From Lepturacanthus savala (taxonomy: Eukaryota; Chordata; Actinopteri; Scombriformes; Trichiuridae), in assembly GCA_030544235.1 (NCBI GenBank), contig CM060471.1:5412348-5476347 (forward strand): 64,000 bases of DNA, in the 5' to 3' direction. Shown here piece after piece: positions 11,461 to 24,391 of this stretch (position 1 is the first letter of the stretch; every line of letters begins with the position of its first letter). The position numbers and the translations under genes were made by a program. Under the pieces are notes generated by a model. That model did no database searches and was not told the origin of the DNA. It worked only from the letters and a program-made list of their open reading frames with translations.

Positions 11461-13764
11461 CACAATAGGTTAGGGAAATTGTTATTTACATGAGTGCTTT
11501 TCCTATTTGGTCTTAATTTTAATGAAACAAAGTTTCCTTAGATATTACTATAACAATAATGAATGAGAATAAACACCATTTTCAATAATTTAGTATTATC
11601 CCAAAAATATATGAAATCAACTGAATCTCTCACAATATGCCTAAATTATTGTGAGTACCTGGATGCTTGTTTCTTCTTTCAAATAAATGAAAAATCTAGG
11701 AAATCGATAAGAAAAACATCTTTTAAAATACAGATTTCTTTTCCAGTGTGAGAGAAGGAGCAGAAGCGCGGCTCCTGGCATTTCTTATAGTGCTGGGAAA
11801 ACTTTTGTTTTGATGCAACCTGGTCACGCTCCTGTAAACTGAAACATGTTGTAGTCACACATTTTCTCTGCCGTGAAAAAAAAAATTGCCCTTCTCTGGT
11901 GGCCTTGGTGTTTTTCCAAGGCCCCCACGGTGTGTTTAGTTAATGCTCAGGTCATCCATCACACGAGATCCTCCGTGGCGGAGGGAGTCATCTCTCACCC
12001 CTGCTGAGACTCAATCTGGAGGCTGGAAGAACTCTCCAATTGTGCCTGCAGCATCCTGTGGCTCTCCAGCATTTTATAACATGTTGTTTATGGCCATGGA
12101 GCTAAACATCAATCGTGGAACCGTGATAAACCGCAATTAATGTACACATGTCCTATTCTTTGTGGAGATCTGTGGGCTTGAATACGAAAATGAGTAATTC
12201 ACTGAATACAAAATCACACTTGCAGACAAGAACTACTTTAAAAGACAGATGAAACCCTCCCCCTCTTCTCTTTGTATCACCCACACATCCTCTAAAAGCT
12301 CATTTTCTCAACACAGCAGGCTGTCCAAGGCCACTCTGTTTGCCATAGTGAATTATATACTTTGGCATATATGTTCATTTCAGCCGAGTGCAGAAAGAAG
12401 AGAGGAATGTGTCCTGTAGTTCATTTCTGGTACTATGATTTAGCAAAGGGAACAGGACTTGGACAACAGACTCTCTAAATGAATTATTATTGATTCAGAC
12501 AAATCATACACGCCTGAAATTATATCGACTCCCCTGCTGCTCCCTGTTGAGAGCCTGCAAGTAGCAAGCGGCTCTCCTATAAATCAGGGCTAAAATTTAA
12601 CATTACCACATGTCACACTGCATTTTTTTTTTAATGTCAGTGGGTGTGTGTCAGGAAATACTTTTGTTTCTCAGCTTGTCGATCACTCTCCCCTCATAAG
12701 AACAGCCAGCCTTCTCCCCTCCTCCTCCTCCTGCCACCCCCCTCCCAGCTGTATAATTCATGTGGCATTATATTTATTGTGCAGACACAGAGTGCGGGGA
12801 GCCCATGTTAGGTAAGAACAGCTTGTGTGTGTCGTCAAACACCTTAGGCCTGACATGGGAGAGCTTAAGCCCTACACTGCACAGCTGCTGAGAACAAGTA
12901 GCCTGGCATGCAGGCATTGGAGAGCAGTGAGATCCATTGTGTAACAATTTCATTTCACAGTCCACAGACCTTATAATGAAGATATTTTTTTTATCACGGG
13001 TACACATCGGCAGAAGAATGTCAATATTTACACAGATGGCAATTATGAGATTCCATCTGTTTTGTTTAAAATTGGTGGAAATCGCTGCCGTACACCAGTC
13101 TCGGTAAAGGAGGGCTGTTAGGTTTCAGCTCGAGCAGCTGGCTCCAGGAACATCAAAATGTCATTGGTGAGCAGCAAAGGAACACAAGTGGTGACAGGTG
13201 TGTCCCTCCGCCGCAGGGACTATCTAGCTCTGTTTAACCCTGTAGTGGGGAGAGCAGAGCAAATGTAGTTTCAGTGTTGACTCTGACTGGCAACGACAGT
13301 CATATCAGCTATTCAGCATTATAACTATGACTGAGACTTAAGATAAGTGGATGCATGTGGAAAGGTGTTATGTTTGTTAATGTAAAAACTTGCAGTGTAT
13401 AATATTGTCTTGTAACTATGGTTCTTGTACAATGGAAAATCAATAGTGGCATTGCTAATAATAATAATTAAAAATCGTAATTATGATACTTTCTAGTCAC
13501 TGGTAAATTACATGCATGAGCTCAAAGGACCTTTAAGAGGGCTTGGTATCACATAAAATGGACATGTACAGACATGTCTTGTTCTCTGCTACTTATATTT
13601 TTTATTTAAAATAACAATCTTATGTTACTGAATTCATAATTGTATCTCCAAACAGGGCTTTTAAATGGTATTTTAGCTTAAACTTGATCCAAAAAAATAG
13701 TCCAAAGCACATGAAAGGCAAAGCACTACCGTAAATAGAACCCTGGCAGTTGATTGAGCACAAA
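11461..13764. other. Intergenic, upstream of the tob1 promoter
   Basis: This is the 2.3 kb before the promoter. No coding frame of note. Pyrimidine-rich stretches occur at 12690-12745. Proximal enhancers would be expected here, but none can be identified by eye. Confidence 0.55.
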
Positions 13765-13930
13765 ATTGTCCAATCACAGCCGTAGTTGGGGGTAGATGCT
13801 GATGACGAGCCGACGCTCAGCCAATAGAAACACGTTACTGGGTGTTGACCTCTGCGAGCCGCATCACCACCTCCTCCATGTCCGTGGCGGAGGACTACTA
13901 TAAAAACAAACCAGCCCAAGTTTTAAAGGG
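13765..13930 (+). promoter_or_regulatory. tob1: tob1 core promoter: TATA box and two CCAAT boxes
   Basis: A perfect TATAAAA box lies at 13899-13905. Two CCAAT boxes stand upstream, at 13770-13774 (inside CCAATCA) and 13821-13825 (inside CCAATAG), about 130 and 78 bases before the TATA box. A TGACG half-site (cAMP-response-like) is at 13804-13808. The predicted start of transcription is about 25-32 bases after the TATA box, near a CA dinucleotide at 13931-13932. The strand and position fit the splice donor at 14174 and the tob1 frame downstream. TOB/BTG genes are early-response genes in vertebrates, and a compact TATA plus CCAAT promoter fits that. The factor assignments are inferred from motifs only. 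Confidence 0.75.
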
Positions 13931-14173
13931 CAGAGTTGTAAAAAACTCCCAGGCTGTGGGGAGTCCGCTTGGTAGCCTGAACGAAAAAAAAAAATCGGAA
14001 TTAAACTAATAAAACCCCACAGAAGCAAAACCACCTGGAGCTTATTAGAAACACGAGATCGGCAACATCTTTTTTTGTATAAATCATTTTAGAAAGCGCC
14101 ACTAGCGTCTGCTGGAGCGGAACTAGCTAACGTACGGTTAGTGCAAGAAGAAGGACCTGCTGAGAATTTCCAT
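13931..14173 (+). other. tob1: tob1 exon 1 (non-coding 5' UTR), predicted
   Basis: This is the predicted first exon, from the inferred start site after the TATA box to a strong donor site (GTAAGTA at 14174-14180). The exon contains no complete ATG. Its last three bases are CAT, which matters because the next exon starts with G, so splicing makes an ATG at the join. The left end is an estimate (about 10 bases either way). The right end is supported by the donor match, although the last exon base is T rather than the usual G. Confidence 0.65.
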
Positions 14174-15489
14174 GTAAGTAAAACACCGACTTACCGTTCA
14201 TATAGCGTTGAACGCAAGCTAAAATCATTCTTAAACTCCTGTTGTTATAAGAAACGTCGCCTACATCCAGTCGAATAGGCAGAGCTTTAGCCACCTAAGC
14301 TAATCTAAAAATGCTACGTAGCTTAGCTATTGATATTCAGGCCAGATTAAAGTGAATTTTCACTTTTGTTGAACGGATTGTTCTCTTGTGTTGGAGTTAT
14401 CTTTGTTGGCTTTGCTGCACACGGTGTCACCGCCGCTGATAACCAGCTGGTCGAGCAGTTCCACCATTAAAGCTGCTATCTGGCATTTAGATAGCTGGAG
14501 CTGCCACACTACTGCTGTTCACACCCTTCATCATCGGCATTATCGTCGTGTTCGGTCAGATAAAAAGTGTTAATCGGCGGTGTCGTCGTTTAGTTGAAGC
14601 GAGTGTCCTGTAGGAATGTCTTTATGGTCGTGGTCAGAATTTGAATGATGATTATGTAACAGCAGCAGAAGGTTGTACGTGCTGTAGTCGCTGCAGGGGG
14701 AAGGCTCTACTTTATAGCCCGGGTATGTTGAGACACATTCTTCCACCTCGGGCTCTATCCAGGGAGCTTTTTTTTTTTTTTTTGCCTGAACATGTCCTCC
14801 TGCCATAATGAGGCAATCAAACCCCCCCTTCAGACTATTGACACCTGCCATCAGATCCACCGCCCTCCACCGCAGAGGTCAACCATGGTTGCGTTTATCT
14901 GTCACTGTAGACCGCTGGGGAACGAACACACACACACTGCTGACACCGTCTGAGTCAGTCGGCCTACTGTTTATTTATAGCTGTTGATATTGTACAGCTG
15001 AGAGGAACGAGTAAATACCGATTACTGACACAGATGTGGGGTCGTTAAACATGATAGCGTCTCGATTCCGAAAATGTTTGACTTTTTCTCTAAAAAGGTC
15101 TCCTATTCTACACTTTCCTAGTTTTTACTTAAAATTAAAGATGCATTCTTTTTTAAAAACCAATAATTCTCAGTATAGTCCCCTTTTTCTATCTGCTCTC
15201 TGGAGCTCTAGAAAGAACAGGTTGTTTTGTGTCTGGCTCATTGATATTTATGAGGCTCTCCTCTGATTGGCTGATGTGTGGGGAGGAGGGTTAACTATAT
15301 AGTTGACATCACAACTCGGAGGAAGTCCTGACGGCTTGTTTTAAAGCACCATTTCTGAATATGTGCATTGCTCTGGGGATTGAATGTAGACTATTTCTAT
15401 TGTATGGGGCCTTAATTTGAAATGTATGTCTTTGTCTTGTTTTTCTCGAAACTGATTCAGTTTCCTAATGTCTTCTTTCTGTTTTTCAG
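14174..15489 (+). other. tob1: tob1 5' UTR intron, predicted
   Basis: The intron starts at GTAAGTA (14174) and ends at a pyrimidine-rich stretch followed by CAG (15487-15489), giving 1316 bases. Vertebrate TOB1 carries its entire coding region in one exon behind a non-coding leader exon, which fits. The intron contains a minus-strand copy of the dispersed TTAA/AGGTCC repeat at about 15240-15415. No coding potential is evident in it. Confidence 0.65.
15240..15415 (-). mobile_element. TTAA/AGGTCC-family repeat, copy in tob1 intron 1
   Basis: Read on the minus strand, it starts with TTAAGGCCCCATAC and shows the family features in order: a GAAAT block, CTCAATCCACAGAG-like sequence, a TATTCAGAAA block, a TGTGATGTCA block, and CCAATCAGAGGAG. 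The copies at 24078, 25629, 45279 and 52480 share this order. The far inverted end is missing. I recognise the family as a common non-autonomous DNA element of teleosts; the name is not recalled. It adds a CCAAT box inside the tob1 intron. Confidence 0.7.
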
Positions 15490-15657
15490 GATCCAGAACC
15501 TACTCCTGCTTCAGGAAGGATATACATTTCAGCAACGAGCACCCAATCAGAGTTTTTTCATCCCACCGATCATCACTGCTGCCTTGGAGGTTTTTGCAAC
15601 GCTCAGACAAAGCAACCCTGTGACAGAAGACGAGTCCCCCTTGCCACTGAAGCAGCT
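15490..15657 (+). other. tob1: tob1 exon 2, 5' UTR part
   Basis: These are the leader bases between the acceptor CAG (15487-15489) and the tob1 ATG. The stretch contains no ATG of its own. It is open in the frame of the splice-junction uORF. It has no other recognisable element. Confidence 0.65.
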
Positions 15658-16662
15658 ATGCAGCTTGAAATTCAAGTAGCACTCAACTTTATTATTTCCT
15701 ATTTGTACAACAAACTTCCTCGACGACGCGTTAATATCTTCGGCGAGGAGCTCGAGAGGCAGCTGAAGAAGAAATATGAAGGCCACTGGTACCCGGATAA
15801 GCCATACAAAGGTTCAGGGTTCAGGTGCATCCATGTAGGGGAGAAGGTGGACCCTGTGGTGGAGCAGGCAGCCAAAGAGAGCGGGCTGGACATCGAAGAT
15901 GTCCGGAATAACCTCCCTCAGGACCTTAGCGTGTGGATCGACCCGTTCGAGGTTTCCTACCAGATCGGGGAGAAGGGACCGGTCAAGGTGCTATATGTGG
16001 ATGATAACAATGAGAACGGGTCGGAGCTGGACAAGGAGATCAAGAACAGCTTTAACCCCGAGGCGCAGGTCTTCATGCCAATCAGTGACCCCGTCGGGGC
16101 CTCCTCCGAATCCAGCTCGCCGTCCCCTCCCTTCGGGCAGTCGGCCGCCGTGAGCCCCTCCTTCATGCCGCGCTCCACCCAGCCCTTAACCTTCACCACT
16201 GCCACCTTCGCCGCCACCAAGTTTGGCTCCACCAAGATGAAGAGCAGCGGCCGCGGCAACAACGGCGGCAGTGGCGGCAGTAGCAGCAAGGTGGCCCGCA
16301 CCTCCCCCACCAACAACCTCGGCCTGAATGTCAACACCCTATTGAAGCAGAAAGCCATCTCCACCTCCATGCACTCACTGTACGGGCTGGGTCTGGGGCA
16401 GCAGCAGCAGCAGAAGGCCTCGGCGCTCTCCCCCAACGCCAAGGAGTTTGTGTTCCCCAACCTCCAGGGCCAGACCAGCCCTGGAGCCGTGTTCCCCGGG
16501 GAGGGCTCCCTGGGCCTCGGTCCCCTGCAGTACAACAATGCCTTTGACATGATTGCGGCCTACGGAGGCCTCAACGACAAGTCCCTCATGGACGGCCTCA
16601 ACTTTAGTCTGAGCAACATGCAGTATTCTAACCAGCAATTCCAGCCAGTCATGGCTAACTAA
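15658..16662 (+). CDS. tob1: Tob1, BTG/TOB-family antiproliferative protein (transducer of ERBB2, 1)
   Basis: The 334-residue product is complete, from MQLEIQVALN to the family-typical C-terminus QFQPVMAN. Residues 1-115 form the BTG/APRO domain, with box A around 50-65 (YKGSGFRCIHVGEKVDP) and box B around 86-105 (LPQDLSVWIDPFEVSYQIGE). This domain binds the CAF1 deadenylases (CNOT7/8) of CCR4-NOT. Two PAM2-like motifs, about 130-143 (SFNPEAQVFMP) and 255-268 (ALSPNAKEFVFP), match those that bind poly(A)-binding protein, so the protein links PABP-coated mRNA to deadenylation and restrains cell growth. The Ser-Pro segment at 152-167 corresponds to ERK-phosphorylated sites in mammals. Compared with human TOB1 as I recall it, there is a Gly/Ser/Asn insert at about 199-210 and only five glutamines at 248-252 in place of a longer Q/P tract. 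Teleosts usually have two paralogues (tob1a, tob1b); I cannot say which this is. Tob2 is less likely, given the TOB1-type tail. Confidence 0.97.
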   Translation: MQLEIQVALNFIISYLYNKLPRRRVNIFGEELERQLKKKYEGHWYPDKPYKGSGFRCIHVGEKVDPVVEQAAKESGLDIEDVRNNLPQDLSVWIDPFEVSYQIGEKGPVKVLYVDDNNENGSELDKEIKNSFNPEAQVFMPISDPVGASSESSSPSPPFGQSAAVSPSFMPRSTQPLTFTTATFAATKFGSTKMKSSGRGNNGGSGGSSSKVARTSPTNNLGLNVNTLLKQKAISTSMHSLYGLGLGQQQQQKASALSPNAKEFVFPNLQGQTSPGAVFPGEGSLGLGPLQYNNAFDMIAAYGGLNDKSLMDGLNFSLSNMQYSNQQFQPVMAN

Positions 16663-16918
16663 ACTCATCGAGATGTTATTTATGAATGATGGTGGCTTCA
16701 AACAGAAGGAAAAACAAAACGCACACTTAGAAAACTGGACTTTTCAAAAAAAAAAAAAAGGATATAGTGTCTAGTCAGTCAAGCGCATGTGCCCAAGGGT
16801 GTTTTTACTGTGCCCCCTTGAGTTTGTTTCTACTAAAAGCTTGTTGTACAAACACATCCAAGCTTGGTTACTTCAATTCAACATGCATCATTGTTTTTGT
16901 TTTTCCTTTTTGCCAACC

Positions 16919-16926
16919 AAGCACAA
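16919..16926 (+). promoter_or_regulatory. Candidate miR-218 seed site (8mer) in tob1 3' UTR
   Basis: AAGCACAA is a full 8mer match to the miR-218 seed, with A opposite position 1. It is a sequence match only. A chance match in a 1 kb UTR is possible. Confidence 0.3.
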
Positions 16927-17461
16927 CATTTTTTACTATGTTGAGAAGATACTCCAAAAAAAAAAATCAAAAAAAAATCTGAAAACGACGAAAAAAAATA
17001 CAAGCTTCAAGTTTTGGCCTCTTACAGTATTTTACAGGTGGTAAGACAAGGCTGATTTTTATGAATTGGCACTACTAAGTGGGGTTACTTGGTCTTTTTC
17101 TAATTGTATAATTTAATTTAGTACAGAGTTTGTAAGATATCAGAGTATATATTGTTTCTATGACATGGTGTTGCATTTATATCTTTTTACTACTCCAGTG
17201 ATCTGTGATGGCTGCAGCAGCTTTTCCTTATTTTTCTTTTTTAAAAGATAATTGTTAAAGAAATCCATCTTTAAAAAAAAAATACATCAAATATTCTAAA
17301 GATTGTGTACAGAGTATTCCTTTAGTGGTGGGATTCAAGTGTAGGAATATTTGCTTTTTTCTGAAAGATGAATTGTATTTTCTGTTAAGAGGTTAAAAAA
17401 AGATTTTGCTATACTATGGACAAAAATGTAATCGTATGAATATTAATTTTGTACCTACATT

Positions 17462-17469
17462 GTGCAATA
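17462..17469 (+). promoter_or_regulatory. Candidate miR-25/32/92/363 seed site (8mer) in tob1 3' UTR
   Basis: GTGCAATA is a full 8mer match to the seed shared by miR-25, miR-32, miR-92 and miR-363. From memory, mammalian TOB1 has been reported as a target of miR-25/miR-32, which would fit a conserved site. That recollection is unchecked. Confidence 0.4.
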
Positions 17470-17608
17470 CTTGATAAAAAATACGGTATAACAAAGTATT
17501 TTGAGTCAGTGTCTTACATGTCAAGAGGGACTGAAATAGTTTATATTGTTAAGTTTGTATTAAATGCTTAAAAATTATATGCTTGTCTTTATTTTTTTTA
17601 ATTTCATA

Positions 17609-17615
17609 TTTGCAC
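17609..17615 (+). promoter_or_regulatory. Candidate miR-19 seed site (7mer) in tob1 3' UTR
   Basis: TTTGCAC matches positions 2-8 of the miR-19 seed. It lies only 13 bases before the first polyadenylation signal. miR-19 and miR-92 come from the same miR-17-92 cluster, so this site and the one at 17462 could act together. Seed match only. Confidence 0.25.
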
Positions 17616-17627
17616 CCTGGTCTTTTT

Positions 17628-17638
17628 AATAAAATAAA
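17628..17638 (+). terminator. tob1: tob1 polyadenylation signals (two overlapping AATAAA)
   Basis: AATAAA occurs at 17628-17633 and again at 17633-17638, sharing one base. A T/G-rich stretch follows (about 17650-17685), as expected downstream of a cleavage site. No other perfect AATAAA was noticed in the 3' UTR. Confidence 0.8.
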
Positions 17639-17655
17639 CTACAGTTGAACATGAT

Positions 17656-18551
17656 CTGTGAACAGCATGCTTTCTTTTTATTGCTTGGGTAACGAAAGCA
17701 GTTTTTATACTTTTTATATATTTAAAAAAAAAAAAAGCAATAGCGCAGTTTTCTGTTGCTCAATCTGCTCCTGAGCTGACGATGGTAGTGAGAGGCACGT
17801 GCTACAAGGAGCTTGACATTATAAACCGAGACTTTGCACTATGTTGCAACATAAAGCTCCTGTAATGCGAACTTTAGATCTGATCAGGGTTTTGTAGTCC
17901 GAGGTTGACCTCAGAATATCCATGTCATTTAATGGTTTAAAGACAGGTGGAAGGCTATTTATGATCCATCCCACTCATTGTAGCAGCATGTTGACTGCTG
18001 CAATGACCCTAAAGCAGCACAGTAACCAGGCCTTCATTGTGAATCAAACAGCCAAGTAAAGAAAGAAGGAGCCAAACATTCACCCGGGTTTAGAGTTACA
18101 ACAGCTTAAGTCGGGGAGAGAGAGATAATCACGTTTGCTGTTCTCGGTGACTCAAATGTCTCGGGAGGAAAATAGCTTGTGTGTTTACATGCTTAAACAG
18201 GCGCCTCCTCCCTTCCTCGTCGGACTTATGTACATGGAAGTGTATTTATAGTAGAGTAAACTCAGCTACTTACAGTAAACACACCTACAGCGACTTTTAG
18301 TCTCATAAATGTCTATATTACATGGGTGTTTATTTTCTGAAGTGGCTGACCCAGTGGCAAATACTGAGTAACTGCTCTTTATTGGGCTGTGATGCAATTA
18401 CTTAGTTTCTGCTGGTGTTATGTAATGTCCTTTGTGTAAAAACACCCTATATATTCAACAGCAGTGTCATTAAGGTTCTGCAGTGGTGGAACAATAACTT
18501 ACACAGGAACTATACAATGGAAACAGGCCCCATCATAAGAAAAAGTCCTCA
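17656..18551. other. Intergenic, downstream of tob1
   Basis: No gene or repeat family recognised. Short A-rich tract at 17721-17736. Confidence 0.55.
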
Positions 18552-18559
18552 TTTAAGCT

Positions 18560-19095
18560 CAGTGGTGGAAAATAACAGTAAAGTACTTTTTACTCAAATA
18601 CTGTATTTATGTATAATTTTGCAGTAATTTTTCAGTGTCGGCTCATTATTTAATGTCAATGAGTTGTTAACAGCTCCACTAAATAGAGAATTTTCTCTCA
18701 ACTTCTCACTTGGTTTCACTTTAATAAATGTTAAAATGATCTGATATTTCACCAAAAATTTTAAAATTAGAGACATATTCATGTATCAGAAATTTGTGGA
18801 ACTCATGACCCCTCATATTTATCCGCTGACCCTTTGAGGGGGCCTGACCCCTAGGTTGGGAACCACTGGACTAAACTAGCTGACTGAATATAAAGTAGTT
18901 AAACTAGCTCCACCAATGCTTCCTAATAATCTAATGATGTCATGTATAATAATATATCAATCAGAGGACTAAACCAATACTGCCATATCAACTCATGTAC
19001 TTTTACTCTACTACAGGACTTTTACCTGTAATGTTGTATTTGTATATTGCTGTATTGGTGCTTTAGTAAAGGATCTGAATACATCTTCCCCACTG
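18560..19095. mobile_element. hAT-like non-autonomous element with CAGTGGTGG / CCCCACTG ends
   Basis: It starts CAGTGGTGGAAAATAACAG and ends GAATACATCTTCCCCACTG, which are imperfect inverted ends of a familiar teleost family. The flanking 8-mers TTTAAGCT (18552-18559) and TTTTAGAT (19096-19103) agree at 6 of 8 positions, as a decayed 8 bp hAT target duplication would. Inside are CCTAGGTTGGGAACCACTGG (like another hAT end) and AATAATCTAATGATGTCATG. No transposase is seen. Confidence 0.65.
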
Positions 19096-19104
19096 TTTTA
19101 GATC

Positions 19105-19245
19105 ACATTTAAGTAAAATACAGAAGTATTATCAGAAGCATGTTATTAAAGTACCAAAAGTAAAATTCCTGTTGCTACTGTTGGAGTGTATGTACAATTT
19201 AAGTGTTGCAGCTGGTTGAGGTGGAGCTAGTTTGAATTCCTTTAA
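19105..19245 (+). repeat. Fragment of the hAT-like AAGTAAAAGTA repeat family
   Basis: AGAAGTATTATCAGAAGC, AAAGTACCAAAAGTAAAAT and GCAGCTGGTTGAGGTGGAG are internal blocks of the same teleost family as 18560 and 19900. No ends are visible. Confidence 0.5.
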
Positions 19246-19899
19246 GTATATAAATTAGTGCAGAGGTTTCCAACCTGGTTTCCAGTGGATCAAATGATAG
19301 ATCTCAGGTGTTGTTAAATGATTAACATGGCAGAAAAGATCAAATCTGTCATTTTTTTAAATCTTTACTTTTTGTAAAAGATGAGATCATTTCACCTCTT
19401 TTGGGGCCTCAGTTATTTAAACAAAACCATCCAAAGAGTTCAAAGGGGAAATGTATCTTTGATGGAACTTGTAATGAACTTGTGTGTTTGTGCTATACAT
19501 ACATGCAAGTATCCTGGTTCTGATCATATTTGGGATCTGAACTTGATGAACCTGGTTATCCCTGTTTACACGATCCTAACAGTATCCAGGTTTCGATTCC
19601 CTCTGATTCCTCATTATCTCACGAACATTTCTCTAGCAGCAAAGAATGATCAGAATCCTTACATCAGTGTTCTACATGCCACAGCATTCTAGTCGTCCAG
19701 GTAGTAACATCTCCAGGTTTCTGAATCCAGGATATGTGTTGACATGCCCAACACACCACTGGTTCACTCCACAAACCTGATTCTAACCAGACCACTGCTG
19801 CACATGTGAACACATGCCTGGGACATGACACAGAGCCTCAAATCTGCTGTTTTTTTGTGAGGAATCACAAGCAAAAAAAACTGTAAAAATCTTTTAACT

Positions 19900-20230
19900 A
19901 GAGGTAAAAGAAGTACTCAGATTATTTATTTAAGTAAAAGTACTTACTCCAGTACAAGTAAAAGTCCTGCATGAAAAATCCTACTTAAGAACATAAGTAT
20001 TATCAGCAAATTGTAGTTAAAGTATCAAAGTAAAAAGAGGCATCCTGCAATAACTGATATATTATTATATATAACATCATTAGATTATTAATATGAAGCA
20101 TCAGAGCAGAATGTTACTGTTGTATCTGCTGGAGGTGAACCTAGTTTAACTTTAACTTTGTCTAATCTTAGATTTTTAGTGAAATATTGGATCATTCAAG
20201 CATTTTTTGGAATGGAACATGTAAGACGTT
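19900..20230 (+). mobile_element. hAT-like AAGTACTCAG / AAGTAAAAGTA element copy
   Basis: It starts near AGAGGTAAAAGAAGTACTCAG and contains TTTAAGTAAAAGTACTTACT, ACAAGTAAAAGTCCTGCAT, AAGTATTATCAGCAAATTG and the internal ATCATTAGATTATTAATATG. It belongs to the same family as 18560 and 54000. The right end was not resolved. Confidence 0.65.
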
Positions 20231-24077
<3,847 letters not shown>

Positions 24078-24391
24078 TTAAAGGTCCATACTGTAGAAAG
24101 TGAGATTTTAATATGTTTTTCATTATAAGAAGGTCTGGGAGTATAAATATTGTGCCACATTTCAAAACTCTCAATCCACAGGGAAATGTTCACAGCCTGT
24201 ATTCAGAAACTGTCACAACTATATAACTGCCACCCACTCCCAAACCCAAATCAGCCAATCAGAGAAGAAGCTTGTTTATATATAATGACATTACTGAGAT
24301 GATTTTGGTTCCTAAAACCACAATATATCTTATTAGTGATATCACAAATTACAATATAAAGCCAGCATAGTGTACAATATGGAACATTTAT
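24078..24391 (+). mobile_element. TTAA/AGGTCC-family repeat, near-full copy
   Basis: It begins TTTAAAGGTCCATACTGTAG and ends near AATATGGAACATTTA, the degraded inverted complement of the start. In between it has the shared blocks GAGATTTTAATATGTTTTT, CTCAATCCACAG, GTATTCAGAAACTGT, CAGCCAATCAGAG and GAGATGATTTTGGTTCCTAA. No coding capacity is seen. It is a short terminal-inverted-repeat element with a TTAA-type target. Confidence 0.75.

Larger units (their letters stand above)
14172..15679 (+). other. Splice-junction upstream ORF overlapping the tob1 start (spliced: 14172-14173 joined to 15490-15679)
   Basis: If the predicted intron 14174-15489 is removed, the AT at 14172-14173 joins G15490 to make an ATG. 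This is the only ATG in the predicted leader. The frame runs 63 codons and stops at TAG 15677-15679, so it overlaps the first 22 bases of the tob1 coding region in another frame. Its start context is weak (T at -3, A at +4), whereas the tob1 ATG has G at -3, so leaky scanning would let tob1 be translated. The encoded peptide resembles nothing I know. It may be a regulatory uORF or chance, and it depends wholly on the exact donor used. Confidence 0.4.
16663..17655 (+). other. tob1: tob1 3' UTR
   Basis: This is AT-rich sequence from the tob1 stop to the predicted cleavage point about 15-20 bases past twin AATAAA signals. It has many ATTTA cores (one just after the stop, in GTTATTTATG at about 16675) and two A-runs (16747-16759 and around 16957-16977). 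AU-rich elements are expected in an unstable early-response mRNA. Seed-match sites for miR-218, miR-25/92 and miR-19 are listed separately. The length of about 1 kb is similar to the family as I know it. Confidence 0.8.

Noticed and set aside
15957..16550. 197-codon minus-strand open frame opposite tob1
   Set aside because: It lies wholly inside the tob1 coding region on the other strand. The tob1 frame has clear family domains, and this frame is its GC-rich shadow.
15658..16662. Identification as tob2 or a BTG gene
   Set aside because: BTG1-4 proteins lack the long C-terminal half with PAM2 motifs, and the tail (SNQQFQPVMAN) and the SFNPEAQVFMP segment are those of TOB1.
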